Positions 23,305-33,032 of a DNA stretch of 64,000 nucleotides are shown piece after piece. The position numbers and the translations under genes are program-made. This DNA is from Rotaria macrura (lineage: Eukaryota > Rotifera > Eurotatoria > Philodinida > Philodinidae), in the NCBI GenBank assembly GCA_900239685.1, contig OENT01000162.1:1-64000 (forward strand). The letters run 5' to 3'. Under the pieces are notes generated by a model. The model was not told the origin of the DNA. It ran no database searches and was given only the letters and a program-made list of their open reading frames with translations. Each line of letters opens with the position of its first letter. The stretch's first letter is position 1.

Positions 23305-26300
23305 CACATGAAAATACTCTATCTGCTGAGGCTGTTGCACAAAGATTTTGTTCTTGATTAAGATCAACACCGAATACACTCGATGTATGACCGATTAACG
23401 TTGCATGAAGTTCACATTTAGGTAAACGCCATAAACGAGCCTATAAAGAAATATGAAAAAATTAATGATATGTAAAAACTTGTGTCATTCAATTTAACTA
23501 ACAGTTCGATCTTGTGAACCGGATAAACAATAGACTTTTGAACATGCTAATGACCATATTGGACCAGAATGTGATAGAAGAGTTCGTAGACAAATACCAG
23601 TATTAATATTCCAAATCTATGTATAGTTATATAGACAAAAAAGGTTAATCTTGCTTCTTTTATAAATGAAAACATTCAGAAAAAAAAATAAGGGATTCAT
23701 CTTTACTTTGATCGTTGCATCATATGCTCCACTAATTAAAAGTGATGGTGACAGAAATTTGACAGACCAAACACCTTTTGTATGACCACTTAATGTTTGA
23801 TATAATTTTCCATCTTGCAAAAACCATACATTAACCGTTCGATCCAGGCTACCTGTTGCTAAATGCGTAGAATTCCCACAAATACACAAAACCCTATAAA
23901 GAGAAAAGAATAAGAAAGAGAGAATCATATATTATTTATGATCTTTCTAAAAACATATTTAAAAGCATCAATGGCATTATCAATCTCATTCGCATCATAA
24001 ACTATACGCAGTAGACAAGTAAATTGATTGCATGTTTTTTATCATATTATATCGTATTATTTTCAATGTACAACTAGTTAATGCACAACATTCTATTGTT
24101 CCAATCAATGAACTTGGTTTAAGTTTTGGTCATGTATGGAATCAACGTGATGATACAGTATCTATCTATTTTAATATATCGAATTCATCATTTAATCAAT
24201 ATCGTTACTATTATTATGATTTTCGTCAGTTTGCTTCACACGGATCAACAGAATATTTTCCAAGACAACGTTTAGTTGATACACAGAATTTTTTAAATAT
24301 TATTGGTTTACATGAAGCTGATTATGTTTCATGTGTATCATTTATAGATGAATATGAAAATATTTTTAAGCCACGTTATGCATGCTATGAATTTACAATA
24401 GGAGAAAAAACGGTTGGTTCACATCAAGGTGGTTCATCTGGTCATCTAGCACCATTATTATTGGCAGTTGCCTTTGTTATACATGTATTGATATCCATAG
24501 TTCATCATATAAAAGAAAAAAATTATGCGCAAAAATTATTACAGCGTTTTATTGATGTGAATCCAAAGGGAATAAGAAGAATAGTTAATGTGAAAAGTTC
24601 ATTAAAAGAACTTGATCATCCGCATGTTTCAGCTTCCGTACAACGACGACTTTCTCGTGTTTCAGTGGATGTAGATGAAGATGATAGAAATAGATTTTTA
24701 ATGACACATTCAACTGATGAATTACCTGTCTATGTTATTCCACATAATAATCGACGAGTTAGTTTAGGTGTTATGCAAACGATACCAGAACAAAACAATA
24801 CCTTTCTGTGTGTCCCGGACATTTGATAAGATGAGCCGCTCCTGTCAACCAATTACGTTTTGTAGCTAAACGTTGCTTATGAATTTTTTCCCAATCAATT
24901 TGTACGGTTTTATTTACTGAATAGAAATAAAAAATGCAACTGTAAAATCTTTGTTTAATCAACGTTCTAGTTCATACTTTCAACTTTTTTAGATTTATTT
25001 TTCGGTTTCCAAAGATCAGTTTCACGATCAATGTTTGTTTTCCAATTTCTACATACCTAACGAGGAACGTTAATTTGTAAAATAAGTAGTATCAACGGAA
25101 GAAAAAGAGTTGTTTTTCTATTTTACTTCACGTGCTCGAGATACTTCTTGAAGAGTCAAATAACTTAATATTTGAAACACAACTTTTTGAGGCAACAAAC
25201 TAATAAAATCACGATAACGACGTTGCTATACAAATAATTAATTTAATGTTTAATTTATATGAATAAATTTTTTTTACCGTTATCACGCATGAAACAAAGT
25301 ATTGTTGTCTTTCATCAAATTTCACAATAAGTCGACGAAGAAATTCATTTTGTTCAGATTCTATATTAAATTAAGCACTTATCTAGACACAACAAATACG
25401 TATCTTACCTGACCAAGAATGTGTATACCAAGTTAATAATTGATCACAGCTGATTCTATTCGATATCTATAATTAAATAATAGATTCATAGAACACGAAA
25501 AATATTGACAAACAAAAAAAAAATTCTATTCACAGTCGTTGTCGAAGCAATTGAGTGCTCTGTCCATCGTATAGTAACTGATCGTCCTGTTTTTACTGTG
25601 TATTGACTTGAACCTTTGTATTTTTTATCACCGACAGTATTCACATCAAAACTTCTACATATATGAATACATGAAAATAAATCAATTGTCAATAGATGAT
25701 AATTTACTGAGACGTTGTTTTATTTTTTTCATTATGTTTTGCAAGAATTGATTGTTTAAGTGGTGGACAATACAGTGATGATGATTTATTTTCTGAGTAT
25801 CTAGACAAATATATAAATACATTTATGTACATGTATAGAAACAAAATCAATGAAAAATGAAGATTTTTTTATTGATCCCCTAACTGTTTTAACGTTCATA
25901 AATTTTAGTTTAGGATAGAGATCATTTCAACGTACAAAAAGTCTAAACTTCATGGGTTGTTGTGAAAGGCAGTTTCGAATCCAAACAATATCTTTGAAAG
26001 TAGAACATAACATACTGTATCGAAGTCGACAAAATACAAATCTATCTCTCCATCATTCTCTGTGAGAAGCCTCAGCAACTCAGTCATGATCTCTTAGTAA
26101 GTATTTTTCAGATGAATCTTTTAATAAATTTGAACGTACCAAAAAAACTATACTCTAGATATTATTCGTATTCTACAATGCTCATCGATTACTTTTTAAT
26201 TAACAATGAATCGAATGAGCAAATATTTATTCTTATGTTTATGTCTAACGAACTTATTTACAAAAAATAACATCTAGTATAGAACATGAATATTAAAGAA

Positions 26301-28809
26301 AACAGATGGATAAGGTGTATTGTACTTGAAATATCTCGTATGTTTACTCGAGCGCAGCAAACAGATGATATTCTTTCATTCGATTAGTTCACGGTCATAG
26401 AAATTGATTTTCAATGATCATTTAAATAATTGCTTGTCAATCGATCGTATCAAATAAATAATAAAAAAAAAAGAAACCGAGGATAGTGAGACATATACGT
26501 ATCTATCTAATGTAATTATTGTAATGATTTTTTTCTTTACTCTAACTTTGAAAACTTCAAACGAATAGCAACTTAACTTCGAAGAATACAATCGATGACG
26601 TTAGTCAACGTTGTTACACTCTCAAAAGATAACGAGTGCATCGCTATATGAAAAATATACAGAAGCCCATGAAATGACAACACAAAGGGAAACAACATTG
26701 ATGAGACGTGTTCATGTTATTGATGGGCCACATTCAGCGTTTGCTCGTCTTTTCCCAGAGAAGTATCGACAACAGGAAGAACTTGCTAAAAACCAACGTT
26801 CACAATCAAGTGATAATCGACGTTTAAATGCCGATCAAATTAAATATAGAAATCTAACAAGTAACGATAATCTTAAGAACGACAAACTAAGAAAATTTAT
26901 TACAATGCAACATCATAAAAATACTAATGATTACGTTCAAAACTATACCAAATCTGAGCCACATCTAAATAGACTTCATTTATCACAAGATTATTCAAAA
27001 CATAATACATATTATGATAATGATCCTCAAGTAATCTATTGTAATAATCTCGATGACATTACTTATACTCAAAGAATTGGTATACGATTTTTAAGACCAC
27101 CTACGCCGCCTTCTCCTGGACCTCTTATTTTTCGTGATATACAATCAACACCATCTGATGAGCCAGCACCACTATTTATTTCTACAACACCGTAAGACAT
27201 TTTTTCAATCAACCCGTAAACATAGATACTCATGATCTTTTCAATTTCCTAGGCCAATAACACCTCGAACTCCATCGCCATTGATTGTTCGCGAACAACC
27301 ACCAACACCACCCGATTATCAACCAACAGAAATCGTTACAAAAACACTACCTTCTACATCAACATCAGCACGTCGTGTCATCATTAAACGTATGCCACCA
27401 TTACCGGCTAAACCGCGTCCAGTTATTATTGAAAAATGGTTACCTTACAAGAAAACAAAAGAACGTCCTGTTATCTATCAACGAACTGAACAAACTCGAC
27501 CTCAACAACGTCATGTTATTCTGCAATACGAACAACCACAAGTAAAAATCAAGCAAGAATTTCAAAACTATGGTTGTTTTCGTGTTGATCCTAAAAATTA
27601 TCAAGCTCAATATGGTTCGTCACTTCGGCGTACAGAGAGTATTCAGAAAGTTTTAGAAAACATTGGATGTAATACGGATTTAATGACGTCAACAGGATAT
27701 AGTGTTTGCTATGCTACACCATTCAACCAAACAAGTAATTCTTCGAAATATGAACATTCACAACAAACAGGAACTCATCTTTCCAATAATCAAGTCGGTG
27801 TATTAATGAGTTCATCGAAATCAACAACAACAAGGGAACATCATTACGATATACCACGAGTATATGATGATGATGATGCTGATGATGATGATGATAATGC
27901 AGAAATTGCAACTACAGTTTAAAAAAAAGAACTCACTGTGCAAATGAAGATTGTGATTTTCTTGTAATTCCATCATCATCACGAAATTCATGAAGATCAT
28001 TAATGGCACTAAGGTAGAAACTTTCTTCTCGATCAAAACATCGTTGATAATATTCCTGTTTTTTTTTCATACAAAATATATTTATATATGAATGAATATG
28101 ATGAAAAAAAAGAAATATCTTAGTTCTTCATACTTTGATTGATCGACTATCAGGTGTACTAATACGTTTGTATTGATAATTCGGATAACGTGATTTAAGA
28201 GCATAGAAATAATCACGATGCAATGATGGTTGTAAAACTGTCCATAACATATCAAGTTGAGCTGGACTGCATAATGGTAATAATCGTTCGACTAGTCGAC
28301 AGCGCTGAAATAAGAAAAGAATATTTATTGCAAAAAATACAAGTTATTACTTTTCATATTTTTCTAATATTCTCTGATAAGAAAAAAAGAAAGGACCTAG
28401 CAGAAAAAATTCGAATCAAACAATCCTAAATCCATTCTAATACGCGTTATTATCTGTTAGTTGCCTTGCTAACTCATTTATCCTGTTACTTGTTAGTAAA
28501 TGAATTTGTTCTATCTGATGTAATCTACGCTATAGAATTTACATACGTACGTAAATAAATTTTCAAATGTGATATCTATGATTTTGAACATGTATGTTCG
28601 ATTAACAAAGTACGTTATCAAATTCTTTCAAAATTCACTTTTTGAACGTTTCGTATTGCCTGTCAAATTTTACTTACCTGATTATGATTCCATTGCTCAA
28701 TTATCATAACTGCTCCGATCACTTGCTCTTTGTTTTTAGTGATTTTATTTGATGAATATCGATCATTTGTAATGAGTGTTGGATTTATCATCATCATCAT
28801 CATCTTCAT
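21955..28809 (-). CDS. F-box/WD40 repeat protein (SCF ubiquitin-ligase substrate receptor)
   Basis: Sixteen phase-consistent exons: 28809-28678, 28304-28134, 28055-27937, 25800-25708, 25654-25534, 25466-25409, 25360-25278, 25225-25127, 25056-24978, 24916-24802, 23893-23707, 23616-23503, 23440-23318, 22547-22342, 22278-22177 and 22102-21955, 649 aa. The F-box is at about 258-310 (RDFISLLPQKVVFQILSYL, then SRAREVCRNWK) and should bind Skp1. About seven WD repeats follow from residue 350 (LATGSLDRTVNVW, GHTKGVWSVKF, LISGAYDATIKIW, CLSGSQDRTARLW, TASADRTVRLW, SAGQDGFVKYW) and would bind substrate. A helical dimerisation-type module precedes the F-box (SESEQNEFLRRL). A second module of the same pattern lies at residues 40-80 (NQRCRLVERLLPLCSPAQLD). 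The first in-frame ATG after an upstream TAA was chosen. Three introns are long (about 2.1, 0.9 and 0.8 kb). Two hold opposite-strand genes and the third a transposon relic. The orthologue is unclear. Confidence 0.85.
22591..23270. mobile_element. Terminal-inverted-repeat DNA element in an intron, with decayed Cys-rich ORF
   Basis: The ends are imperfect inverted repeats of about 50 bp: TGTTGAGGTCAAAATGGAGA at the left, and the complement of ...CTCAATTTTGCTCCCAACA at the right. Both abut (AT)n tracts, as expected for an element inserting at TA. Inside, on the minus strand at about 22986-22764, a broken frame reads RGSTTACTYDFQGKCG, KQCSCKKTGS, then after a frameshift CSSKCHSKRDSCSNMDK. This CxC...CxxxCH pattern resembles cysteine-rich segments of some transposon-encoded proteins. 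The element sits between exons 13 and 14 of the F-box/WD40 gene. It appears dead and non-autonomous; Tc1/mariner-like placement is only a guess from the TA context. Confidence 0.6.
24032..24826 (+). CDS. Single-pass membrane protein with FN3-like ectodomain, nested in a host intron
   Basis: One exon, 264 aa. Residues 1-19 form a signal peptide (MFFIILYRIIFNVQLVNAQ). The ectodomain (20-138) has two N-glycosylation sequons (Asn48, Asn51) and an end resembling the last strands of a fibronectin type III domain (ADYVSCVSF ... RYACYEFTIG). A GSHQGGSSG linker leads to one membrane span at about 139-159 (HLAPLLLAVAFVIHVLISIV) and a basic/acidic cytosolic tail of about 100 residues. This suggests a type I receptor or adhesion molecule, but the family is not identified. 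The gene lies wholly on the strand opposite the F-box/WD40 gene, inside its 908 nt intron (23894-24801). Its last 25 bases (24802-24826) overlap the host's coding exon 24916-24802, so both strands are coding there. Confidence 0.7.
   Translation: MFFIILYRIIFNVQLVNAQHSIVPINELGLSFGHVWNQRDDTVSIYFNISNSSFNQYRYYYYDFRQFASHGSTEYFPRQRLVDTQNFLNIIGLHEADYVSCVSFIDEYENIFKPRYACYEFTIGEKTVGSHQGGSSGHLAPLLLAVAFVIHVLISIVHHIKEKNYAQKLLQRFIDVNPKGIRRIVNVKSSLKELDHPHVSASVQRRLSRVSVDVDEDDRNRFLMTHSTDELPVYVIPHNNRRVSLGVMQTIPEQNNTFLCVPDI
26674..27922 (+). CDS. Proline-rich protein with PPLPxKPxxVIxExWLPY motif, nested in a host intron
   Basis: Two exons, 26674-27191 and 27253-27922 (phase 2), encode about 395 aa starting MTTQRETTLMRRVHVIDGPH. 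The frame extends 5' of this ATG to a TAG, so an upstream exon is possible. The middle is proline-rich (PPTPPSPGPL, PRTPSPL, EQPPTPPDYQP). It then carries RRVIIKRMPPLPAKPRPVII followed by EKWLPYKKTKERPVIYQ, a repeated VI-basic-motif pattern that I recall from uncharacterised metazoan and protist proteins. It has no signal peptide or membrane span, and the C-terminus is an Asp-rich stretch. Function is not known; a cytoskeletal or scaffold role would be a guess. It is entirely inside a 2.1 kb intron (25801-27936) of the minus-strand F-box/WD40 gene, and its stop codon is 14 nt from the host's splice donor. Confidence 0.7.
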
Positions 28810-29951
28810 AATACAGTATTAATCAAAATTTTCTTTCAACCATTAGTTTCACTGTGATGAATAAAGATTTGGTATTGATGTTTTTTTTGTCGTTTCTCAT
28901 TTTCTTTTTTTTTTTCAATTTTGACATCACTATTGTTTTTTACGTATTCTCTTTTCTTTCTCCTTTTTATTCAAATTTCAACAGCATAATTAACATCGAA
29001 TACTTGTAAAAAAAATTAGTTTTTTTCTTCTTTTTCGTTTCTATATAAAAGTCATAGTTGTTTTATTATTATATAGTAACAAACAAAAAAATATTTATTT
29101 TAATCAAGAACACGTCTTGAAGACTACATTATACAATGATATATAACAAATTAAAACTATGATTGAGAAATTAAACTAATCAATATGTTAGTTACCGTTG
29201 TCAAGAATAATCGAATTAAGATTGTCATTCAACAATATGTTACTTTCCAATAAAAAATTGCGTTCCAATCGAATTTATCTAATTTTATCGATGAATCAAC
29301 GTATGATGAAGGAAAAAACTGGAAGGATGTGTTAGTCGTTTGTTTATTTTTTTTTACGGCATTGACAATGTGTATGGCTTAGTCAATAGCAGTATAATAA
29401 TAGTAAAAAAAAACATCTATTGATATGAAACATTAATGGAAGTCGAAGTATTGAATAGATCGGATACAGATCTATGTTCTATTATGAACTATAAAAACAA
29501 ACTCTTCGATTTTATATTTTTCTTTCCGACGAAGAAAAGATCAATGTTGAAATTCGAAATATTACACAGCACCATGTTTCCCGCTAACTATAGAAGTATG
29601 TCGATTGTTTAGAATATTTCATCGGATACCGAACAAAAATAATGAATATGTTGTCTTTGTATTACAGAAAACAAAAAAAAATGACTTTCAAATAAAATAA
29701 AAACAAAAAAAAAACGTTGCCTGTCTTTTCTTTTTCAATCAAATTTAATAGAAAAGTTTGTTTTGAAATGAACTAATCATGATTCATCAAGACATAGATA
29801 AAAAAAAAGGCACTGGATTTTGTGTGTTTGTAAAAAACTGTGCTAAAACAAGTTTTTCATTTCAATTATATAATTATATTCAAACCAGAACAACGAATAA
29901 ATAATCACCGGATTTTAAGAACATACAATAATCATTCTGTTTTTATCTTCA
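28810..29951. other. Intergenic, no gene seen
   Basis: Very AT-rich, with many T and A homopolymers (for example near 28900, 29350 and 29700). It lies between the start of the F-box/WD40 gene and the 3' end of the small membrane protein gene. Its right part probably holds the latter's 3' UTR. No frame with splice support is visible. Confidence 0.4.
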
Positions 29952-30304
29952 TTAAACGTGATAAAAATCTTGATGTACTCTACCATCAAAATGATAAACA
30001 GGTAGATACGAACGTGTACTTGATAGAATATCATTATAATCAATATCATTTCGTGGTATTTGATAATTATTTTTCATTTCATTCTCTTCAGTGTTTTCCC
30101 TTTTTCGCTTTTCAAAATAGAGAATACTAATAATTGCTAGTAAAATAATCATGATACCAATAAAACAACCACATAAAGAATACAATATGACACGTTCAGA
30201 ATTCTCTATGAAAAAATAAAATTTTGTATTGAAAAAAAACAATGGAAGATCAATATCTTACGACGAATAAATTCTGATGTTTGCAGCCAGTCAATGACTA
30301 CCAT
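29952..30304 (-). CDS. Small single-pass membrane protein
   Basis: Exons 30304-30262 and 30205-29952 (phase 1) give about 98 aa starting MVVIDWLQTSEFIRQ. One hydrophobic segment (about 20-46: VILYSLCGCFIGIMIILLAI, then ISILYF) is followed by a basic stop-transfer (EKRKR) and a polar tail with several tyrosines (NNYQIP, DIDYNDI, TRSYLPVYHF). It ends in FYHV, a possible PDZ-type C-terminus. The frame is open upstream of the Met (LHQRSLRS) and an AG lies before it, so this may be the last part of a longer type I protein whose earlier exons I could not find. Family unknown. Confidence 0.45.
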
Positions 30305-32626
30305 TGATCTAAGAGAACGTTGATGAAGCTATCTATTGAATGTCTAACACCTGTATAATATTTTATAGATAAGTATTCTTTCCGCACATATGCAATTCAT
30401 TCTCTAACTGAATGAGCATCGTCTGCCTCTATTCTGTGAAAAAAAGAAGGATTATATAAGAATGGCTTTTTGATTGATTGATTGATTGATTAAAAAGTAA
30501 GCAATGAGATTCTACTACAAGGTTTTTCTACTTAACGCATACATACACACACCTCGAATCGATCAAATGAACGAGGAACTATTTCGGCAGATGGCTAAAT
30601 AGAACATGGAACGATTCGTAATGGTCAATTCTTCTAATATGATATCCATAAAACTTCACACAAGAGACTGACGGATGGAAATTCAATTTTTATTGATCTC
30701 ACAGGAATATGTACTCATTTTTTTTAGATTAATAAGACTAATCAACTAACAAGTTATGTATAAAGTATTCTGGTTCTGTTCTTCTTCTCCTTCTTCTTCT
30801 TGCTACGACTGATGGCAAAATGATGAATACATGTATACTACGTGTGCACTCATCCCTATAAACAATGTGTCTCGTCAGTTGTCTGATTAATGCATGTTGA
30901 GTTTACAACAGTCAAGTAGTTAACATCAATGATCTAGGTTATTCTTTTTTTTTTCTATGTTTCTCCACCCTCTTATGCATAGATCATAGGGATTCATTAT
31001 CACTATCACACTACATCTTATAAATTTCTACTATGCATGTTTTCATTAGATAATAATTCTTAGACATTTTCTTTGATGTTATTTTCTTTTTTCTTGTTCG
31101 AGACACATGTTTAGACAAGCAAGAAAAACAAAGTCATGAACAGCTTCTATAGGAATTTTTTTCTTGCAAACGTAATGGAATATAGACATACTACAAAATA
31201 CGATAGAATTCGGCTGAGATATCATCTAGCAATTGAATCGAGTGTTATTAGAATAATAGCATTCAGCATGGAACTAGGTCGTAGAAAAAAGAAAGATTAC
31301 ATATTTGAATTGTTTCGAACAGATGTTATTGCTTTCATACATAGAGCTACTTCGCAGAATATTAGATCTTTTCTAAATGTAAAGTTTTTTTCTTGTTATT
31401 AGAAACCAACTTGTTTTCTACGTATCTGAAGCATACGGATGAAGAGCTACTATCCCTTGTTACTTATATATATATATATATATGAAATCTCATTGTCATG
31501 AGCATAATGTAAATAAAATATCATTTTATGTGATCAAACAAAGAAGAAAACGTCATTGAAATGAAAATCGAAGTCACTACAACATTTTATGTGTTGTGAT
31601 ATGTGGATGTTAGAAATTTATTGTTCAATCAATCTGTCAAATTTTGTATTTTTTCGAATCCATTAAATAGCAAGTTACGATGATATATCTCTATGTGAGA
31701 AGATGAAACTAGTGTAATGTTAAGTGAAGAAAAATATCTACTCGATCAGCTATATTCGTATTGAATTGAGTTTAATATTTACCTAGAAAAATTGCCAGAT
31801 GCTTTCGAATTTTAACAAACTTGGTAAGCCTTCAAAATACTATTATCTAAAGATAAGACTTGGTTGATGATAACGATGGGTCTCAATCAACGCAGTTCCT
31901 TTCCAGATGGACTGATCAAGAGAGCACAGCATGCACTAATTCATTGGAGACGTTATGAGAGTGCTCATGAAGAACAAATAAACTATTCGAAGAATGATAC
32001 TAGATTGATTAATTTATTTGTTTATAAATATTTTATATCTAACACACATTCAGAATAAACTGATGGTTATTCCACACATCCATACATATCGATACTTATG
32101 ATATCTATTCCAAGAGAAGACATAAGTCCCACAAATAAATTCATTCCAATACTAATTAATTTTTTGTATTGCATCTATGTTCATTTCTTTCTCTTTATTT
32201 TATTTTGTTAATCAAATTCTTCCCTTTCTCTGGAAAGACAATATCTATCATTGAGAGTCAACCAACGTTTTTCGTGAGTGTGCACTTTTCAAAAATACGA
32301 CTCTATTTTCTCTTTTTCTTCTTTCATTTATTATATATCATTGCGAACCATTCAAGACATGAGAAAAAACAACGATAAATTTCGAATGAAAAACAAAACA
32401 TGACCTAAGAATATTTGTTTAATTGTTATTTTTTTTTTCGTCTATAAACACATTGATAGATTTCATTCACATGTATTTCTTCATTTAAAAATTTTCATTA
32501 AAAAGAAAAACAAATTGCATAAACTACCTATGTCTTCAATGTGTTAGACTACAAAGTTTATTTTTGATGTATTCAATGTATATCAAACAAAGAAATAAAC
32601 AAACGAAGAAAATAATAGGATACTAT
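30305..32626. other. Intergenic, no gene seen
   Basis: 2.3 kb of AT-rich DNA with a (GATT)n run near 30470-30490, a CTTCTTCTCC tract near 30780 and a (TA)n run near 31466-31483. Frames near 31136-31402 and 31864-32058 are open but have no recognisable motif and no splice partners. They were left out as chance. Confidence 0.4.
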
Positions 32627-32881
32627 CTATTTAATACGTTCAAGTTTTGGTGCCAATCGCCAATCTAGCCAACCCCAACCTTTTTCTTTGGCAAATTTTG
32701 AAACTGTTTTATGACGTGGAAATTTCGGACATTCGATATACATTCGTCCATAACGCCAAACAGTATAACAATCTTGACAACGTCGACGTAACATATCTTT
32801 TGTTCTATACGATCGAACAAACGTCATTGGTAGTGATGTAGACTTCAAAACGGTTCTTTGAAGAATGCTTGATATTAGCAT
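32627..32881 (-). CDS. MRPL36: Mitochondrial ribosomal protein bL36m
   Basis: 84 aa from the ATG at 32881 (MLISSILQRTVLKSTSLPMT). The first 35 residues are a basic, Ser/Thr-rich mitochondrial targeting sequence. Then comes the compact bL36 core, YRTKDMLRRRCQDCYTVWRY, continuing GRMYIECPKFPRHK. The usual zinc ligands are partly kept: C-x2-C (RRRCQDCY), then Cys and His in ECPKFPRH. A C-terminal extension (KTVSKFAKEKGWGWLDWRLA) is present, as in several animal orthologues. The protein is part of the large mitoribosomal subunit. It is the last of four closely spaced minus-strand genes. A TCTCTTCAGCAG acceptor lies 9 nt before the ATG, and the NDUFS3 stop is 151 bp upstream. Confidence 0.9.
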   Translation of the reverse strand: MLISSILQRTVLKSTSLPMTFVRSYRTKDMLRRRCQDCYTVWRYGRMYIECPKFPRHKTVSKFAKEKGWGWLDWRLAPKLERIK

Positions 32882-33032
32882 GCTTAGATATCTGCTGAAG
32901 AGAAAACAAAACGAAATACAACATAGCAAGTATTCGGGGATAGTGCTAAGATAATTTTATTGTTTTAAATGAAAAAGAAAAATGACTCCTATATACAGGA
33001 AAGAAGAAGAAGGAGTATAGGATCTGTTCATT
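32882..33032 (-). other. Short gap NDUFS3/bL36m with pyrimidine-rich AG acceptor
   Basis: Read on the minus strand, the 151 bp gap ends in GTTTTGTTTTCTCTTCAGCAG, a few bases before the bL36m start. No upstream donor within a plausible 5' UTR was seen. This fits a trans-splice (spliced-leader) acceptor, but a cis-spliced 5' UTR intron cannot be excluded. Confidence 0.4.

Noticed and set aside
25708-25792. Shorter version of host exon 4 starting after CTCAG at 25793
   Set aside because: In the required phase it gives an immediate TAA; the acceptor at 25801-25802 restores an open frame in phase at both ends.
28440-28529. Possible extra exon of the F-box/WD40 gene (minus strand, RRLHQIEQIHLLTSNRINEL)
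   Set aside because: It follows a good acceptor and is in phase with exon 1, but no donor gives the right phase for the next exon, whereas exon 1 joins 28304 directly and yields a conserved-looking sequence.
31136-32058. Two plus-strand frames in the spacer left of the bL36m gene
   Set aside because: No recognisable domain, no acceptor/donor pairs and no coding-like codon pattern.
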